DNA from: JAEZFI01 sp044508215
GTDB lineage: Bacteria; Actinomycetota; Acidimicrobiia; Acidimicrobiales; Microtrichaceae
Length of the DNA stretch: 8,472 nt
NCBI GenBank assembly: GCA_044508215.1
Contig: JBIQID010000132.1
Span: 1 to 8,472 of the forward strand
Reading direction: 5' to 3'
Shown here: piece after piece, positions 6,346 to 8,472 of the stretch
Layout: every line of letters starts with the position of its first letter
Position numbering within the stretch: position 1 is the first letter of the stretch
Notes under the pieces: model-generated
What the model saw: only the letters and a program-made list of their open reading frames with translations
Told to the model about the DNA's origin: nothing
Database searches by the model: none
Translations under genes and position numbers: made by a program

Positions 6346-6376
6346 AGTCGGGTCGAACGGGCGAGCAGCAAGGCGG

Positions 6377-6772
6377 TCACGGCAGCGGCGAGAGCGAGAG
6401 GCCCACGTCACGGAGGCTGCCGATGCCGAGGCTGCCGTCGGAGGCGGCTGCACCACCGGCGTCACCCCCGCCCACGGCCTCCTCCTCGATCGCGGTGATC
6501 GAGCCCTGCGTGAACAGGTACGTGCGGAGGTGCTCGTCGAAGATCGGGTCCCGACGGCGGAGCCACTCGAGCGTCATCGCCGCGTGCTCCTTCTCCTCGT
6601 CGCGGTTGTGCGCGAGGACCTCGGCCAGCTCGGCGTCGTCGGTCGCCTCGACCCGCTGGTCGTACCAGTCGACCGCCTCGAGCTCCTCCATGAGCGAGAT
6701 GATCGCCCGGTGGTGATCTCGGGTCTTCGGGCTCAGGAGCTCAACCGGCTCGTGGTAACCCTCGCTGGCCAT
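6377..6772 (-). CDS. encapsulated ferritin-like cargo protein (EncFtn) with C-terminal encapsulin-targeting peptide
   Basis: A 131-residue two-helix ferritin-like protein. EncFtn proteins assemble as an annular decamer, oxidise Fe(II) at dinuclear centres formed between subunits, and pass iron into the surrounding encapsulin for mineral storage. The first helix carries SLMEELEAVDWYDQR (26-40), giving Glu29, Glu30, Glu32 and Trp36; the second has HNRDEEKEHAAMTLEW (55-70), giving Glu60 and His63. These match the Rhodospirillum rubrum EncFtn ligands (Glu31, Glu32, Glu34, Trp38, Glu62, His65) with a constant offset of two. RTYLFTQGSITAIE ends the domain, then a Gly/Ala linker (about 100-111) leads to the loading peptide DGSLGIGSLR (112-121). 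Ten more residues, DVGLSLSPLP, follow before the stop. ATG 6772 has a strong AGGAGG 4 nt upstream. The encapsulin gene follows after 43 nt. Confidence 0.96.
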   Translation of the reverse strand: MASEGYHEPVELLSPKTRDHHRAIISLMEELEAVDWYDQRVEATDDAELAEVLAHNRDEEKEHAAMTLEWLRRRDPIFDEHLRTYLFTQGSITAIEEEAVGGGDAGGAAASDGSLGIGSLRDVGLSLSPLP

Positions 6773-6776
6773 GTGT

Positions 6777-6783
6777 CCTCCTC
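6777..6783 (-). promoter_or_regulatory. strong Shine-Dalgarno GAGGAGG for the encapsulated ferritin
   Basis: GAGGAGG on the minus strand is followed by ACAC and ATG 6772. It is the strongest ribosome site in the window, consistent with the cargo being made in high amount. Confidence 0.7.
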
Positions 6784-6898
6784 GGGTGCAGGGGCGACGA
6801 CCGGAGCCGCCGAAGCGACCCCGGTCCGCACGTACCCGGAAGCTAGTCCTTCGTCCACATCCCGACGTCCGTCAGGACGCCGAGGGGGACGCCGCCAC
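6784..6898. other. intergenic region holding the expected promoter of the encapsulin operon
   Basis: This 115-bp stretch lies between the pyrophosphatase stop and the ferritin ribosome site and should contain the operon promoter. On the minus strand TAGCTT (complement of 6841-6846) fits TANNNT, but no -35 match is found at normal distance. A small inverted repeat CGTCC-GTCA-GGACG (6865-6878) is near the pyrophosphatase end and could be a weak terminator or a protein site; it has no T-run. I saw no iron-box-like palindrome that I would defend. Confidence 0.4.
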
Positions 6899-8472
6899 TC
6901 AGGCGGGGACGCTGACCTGCTGGCCCGAGCGCTTCGAGAAGAGCACGCCGCCGATGATGACCACGAGGGCGCCGGCTGCGATGGCGTAGCGGGCGGCGTC
7001 GTTGTCGCTCAGCGCGATCACGGCGGGGAGCACGAGCAGCGACACCAGGTTCATCACCTTGATGAGCGGGTTGATCGCGGGGCCGGCGGTGTCCTTGAAC
7101 GGGTCGCCGACGGTGTCGCCGATCACGACGGCCTTGTGGACGTCGGAGCCCTTGCCACCGTGGTTGCCCTCTTCGATGTACTTCTTGGCGTTGTCCCAGG
7201 CACCGCCCGAGTTCGACAGGAAGTTCGCCATCAGCTGGCCGGCGATGATCGCCGCCACCAGGTAGCCGCCCAGGGCGTAGGCGTCGAGGCCGAAGCCCAC
7301 CGCCACCGGCATGAGGACCGCGAGCAGGGCCGGGGTGGCCAGCTCACGCAGCGCCGAGGTGGTGCAGATGTCGATCACCGGGCCGTAGTCGGGCTTCTCG
7401 GTGTAGTCCATGATCCCGGGCTTCTCCCGGAACTGCTTGCGGACCTCCTCGACGACCACGCCGGCGGTACGGCCCACGGCGAGGATCGCGAGCGAGCTGA
7501 AGAGGAACACCACGGCGCCGCCGAGCAGGCCGCCGATGAACGTCTTCGGATCGGCGAGGTTGATGGCGATGTCCTCGACCACCCCGCCCGCCTCCTCGGC
7601 GATCGTCTCGATGAAGCTGGCGAACAGGGCCACGGCGGCGATGACGGCAGAGCCGATCGCGAAGCCCTTCGTGACGGCCTTCGTGGTGTTGCCCACGGTG
7701 TCGAGGCCGTCGAGGATCGTCTCGGTCTCGCCCTCGAGCTCGCCGGACATCTCGGCGATGCCCTGGGCGTTGTCGGCGATGGGGCCGAAGGTGTCCTCGG
7801 CCACGACGATCGCGGTGGTCGACAGCATGCCGATGCCGGTGAGGGCCACGAGGTAGAGGCCGAACTGGGCGTTGCCGCCGCCCAGCCCGATGGCCACGGC
7901 GATGGCGCCGCAGATCGCGACGGCCGCCCACACGGCGGACTCGAGGCCGGAGCTGATGCCCGACAGCACGACGGTGGCGGGGCCGGTGCGACCGGAGTCG
8001 GCGATGTCCTTCACCGGCTTGAAGCTGCTCGACGTGAAGTACTGGGTGACCCGGCTGGCCACCTGGCCCAGCACCACGCCGGCCACGATGGCGGCGAACA
8101 TGCGGGTGCCGACGCTGCTCGTCAGGGAGTCGCCCCGGTCGGGGTTGCCGACGTAGACGAACGCGAGGACCGCGGTGCCGACCAGCGCCAGCACCGAGGC
8201 GACGCCAAGGCCGCGGTTGATGGGCTTGAGGGCGTCGGTCTCGTTTGGGCGAGCCTTCACGAAGAAGATCGCCACGAGCGAGGCCAGGATCCCGACCGCC
8301 ATGACCGCCAGCGGGAACAGCAGGCCCTTGGCGGCCTGGTCGCCCAGCTCGACGCTCTGGAAGGCGGAGACGCCGAGGATGATCGACGCCACGAGCGTCA
8401 CGCCGAAGCTCTCGAAGAGGTCGGCGGCCATGCCGGCGCAGTCGCCCACGTTGTCGCCCACGTTGTCGGCGA
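6899..8472 (-). CDS. hppA: membrane-bound proton-pumping inorganic pyrophosphatase, C-terminal three quarters (5' end outside window)
   Basis: This integral membrane enzyme couples hydrolysis of pyrophosphate to proton pumping across the cytoplasmic membrane. About 523 residues are present and the frame is open through the right edge; full-length bacterial enzymes are roughly 660-800 residues. At the edge the sequence reads ADNVGDNVGDCAGMAADLFE, a signature substrate-site segment. Further signatures are FGPIADNAQGIAEMSGE and the GDTVGDPFKDTAGPAINPL segment near 7070-7130, which supplies the second set of acidic Mg-PPi ligands. GNTTKAVTKGFAIGSA has Lys and Thr at the two positions that mark K+-independent H+-PPases (K+-dependent forms have Ala there). 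Many hydrophobic segments alternate with short loops. The protein ends SGQQVSVPA before TGA. It is the farthest upstream minus-strand gene, separated from the encapsulin operon by 126 bp, so it probably forms its own unit. Confidence 0.97.
   Translation of the reverse strand, partial: ADNVGDNVGDCAGMAADLFESFGVTLVASIILGVSAFQSVELGDQAAKGLLFPLAVMAVGILASLVAIFFVKARPNETDALKPINRGLGVASVLALVGTAVLAFVYVGNPDRGDSLTSSVGTRMFAAIVAGVVLGQVASRVTQYFTSSSFKPVKDIADSGRTGPATVVLSGISSGLESAVWAAVAICGAIAVAIGLGGGNAQFGLYLVALTGIGMLSTTAIVVAEDTFGPIADNAQGIAEMSGELEGETETILDGLDTVGNTTKAVTKGFAIGSAVIAAVALFASFIETIAEEAGGVVEDIAINLADPKTFIGGLLGGAVVFLFSSLAILAVGRTAGVVVEEVRKQFREKPGIMDYTEKPDYGPVIDICTTSALRELATPALLAVLMPVAVGFGLDAYALGGYLVAAIIAGQLMANFLSNSGGAWDNAKKYIEEGNHGGKGSDVHKAVVIGDTVGDPFKDTAGPAINPLIKVMNLVSLLVLPAVIALSDNDAARYAIAAGALVVIIGGVLFSKRSGQQVSVPA

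Noticed and set aside
6334..6465. 44-residue N-terminal extension of encapsulin
   Set aside because: It overlaps the 3' end of the ferritin gene, has no encapsulin similarity, and GTG 6333 has a ribosome site and the exact family N-terminus.
4696..6498. Plus-strand open frame of 600 codons
   Set aside because: It lies antisense to four well-supported genes and shows no recognisable domain.
6865..6878. CGTCC-GTCA-GGACG hairpin as terminator of the pyrophosphatase gene
   Set aside because: The stem is only 5 bp and lacks a T-run; mentioned in the spacer entry but not called as a terminator.
7344..7931. Additional minus-strand and plus-strand frames within the pyrophosphatase gene
   Set aside because: Arg/Gly/His-rich shadow frames of a strongly conserved membrane protein gene.

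Overview
The window is high-GC, gene-dense DNA that most likely comes from an uncultured actinobacterium of the class Acidimicrobiia. Three things point there: the overall base composition and GTG/TTG start usage, actinobacterial-type proteins throughout, and a partial gene at the left edge whose N-terminus carries the GWWLASDGNWYPPE motif that I associate with Acidimicrobiia proteins. A run of exactly 100 N (1190-1289) is a scaffold join, so this is a draft or metagenome assembly and linkage across the gap is not proven by sequence.

Left of the gap, a truncated minus-strand gene (1-83) diverges from a plus-strand pair: a small antibiotic-biosynthesis-monooxygenase-fold protein (200-502) and peptide-methionine (S)-S-oxide reductase MsrA (538-1188). 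Right of the gap every gene is on the minus strand. In transcription order (right to left) they are: a K+-independent-type proton-pumping pyrophosphatase truncated at the window edge (6899-8472), an encapsulated ferritin (6377-6772), its encapsulin shell (5524-6333), a universal stress protein (5002-5460), a crotonase-fold protein (4200-4994), a membrane-anchored degenerate-GGDEF/intact-EAL protein (2504-4105) and an amidohydrolase (1305-2483).

The centrepiece is the encapsulin nanocompartment. The ferritin-like cargo has all the expected metal ligands and a C-terminal SLGIGSLR loading peptide, and it sits 43 bp upstream of a family-1 encapsulin. Together they should make an iron-storage or iron-detoxifying shell. 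The stress protein and crotonase genes follow with 63 and 7 bp spacers and may share the transcript. MsrA (repair of oxidised methionine), the iron compartment and the Usp protein suggest an oxidative-stress and iron-homeostasis flavour, but that link is inference from proximity.

Several starts need care. Encapsulin should start at GTG 6333 rather than at a longer reading frame that overlaps the ferritin gene. MsrA should start at ATG 538 behind AAGGAG. Usp appears to use TTG. Two genes (the monooxygenase-fold protein and the amidohydrolase) lack a convincing Shine-Dalgarno sequence but have a TANNNT box 6-7 nt before the ATG, the layout expected for leaderless mRNAs. I saw no tRNA, rRNA, CRISPR array, insertion sequence or attachment site. 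No stretch over 300 bases lacks a gene.
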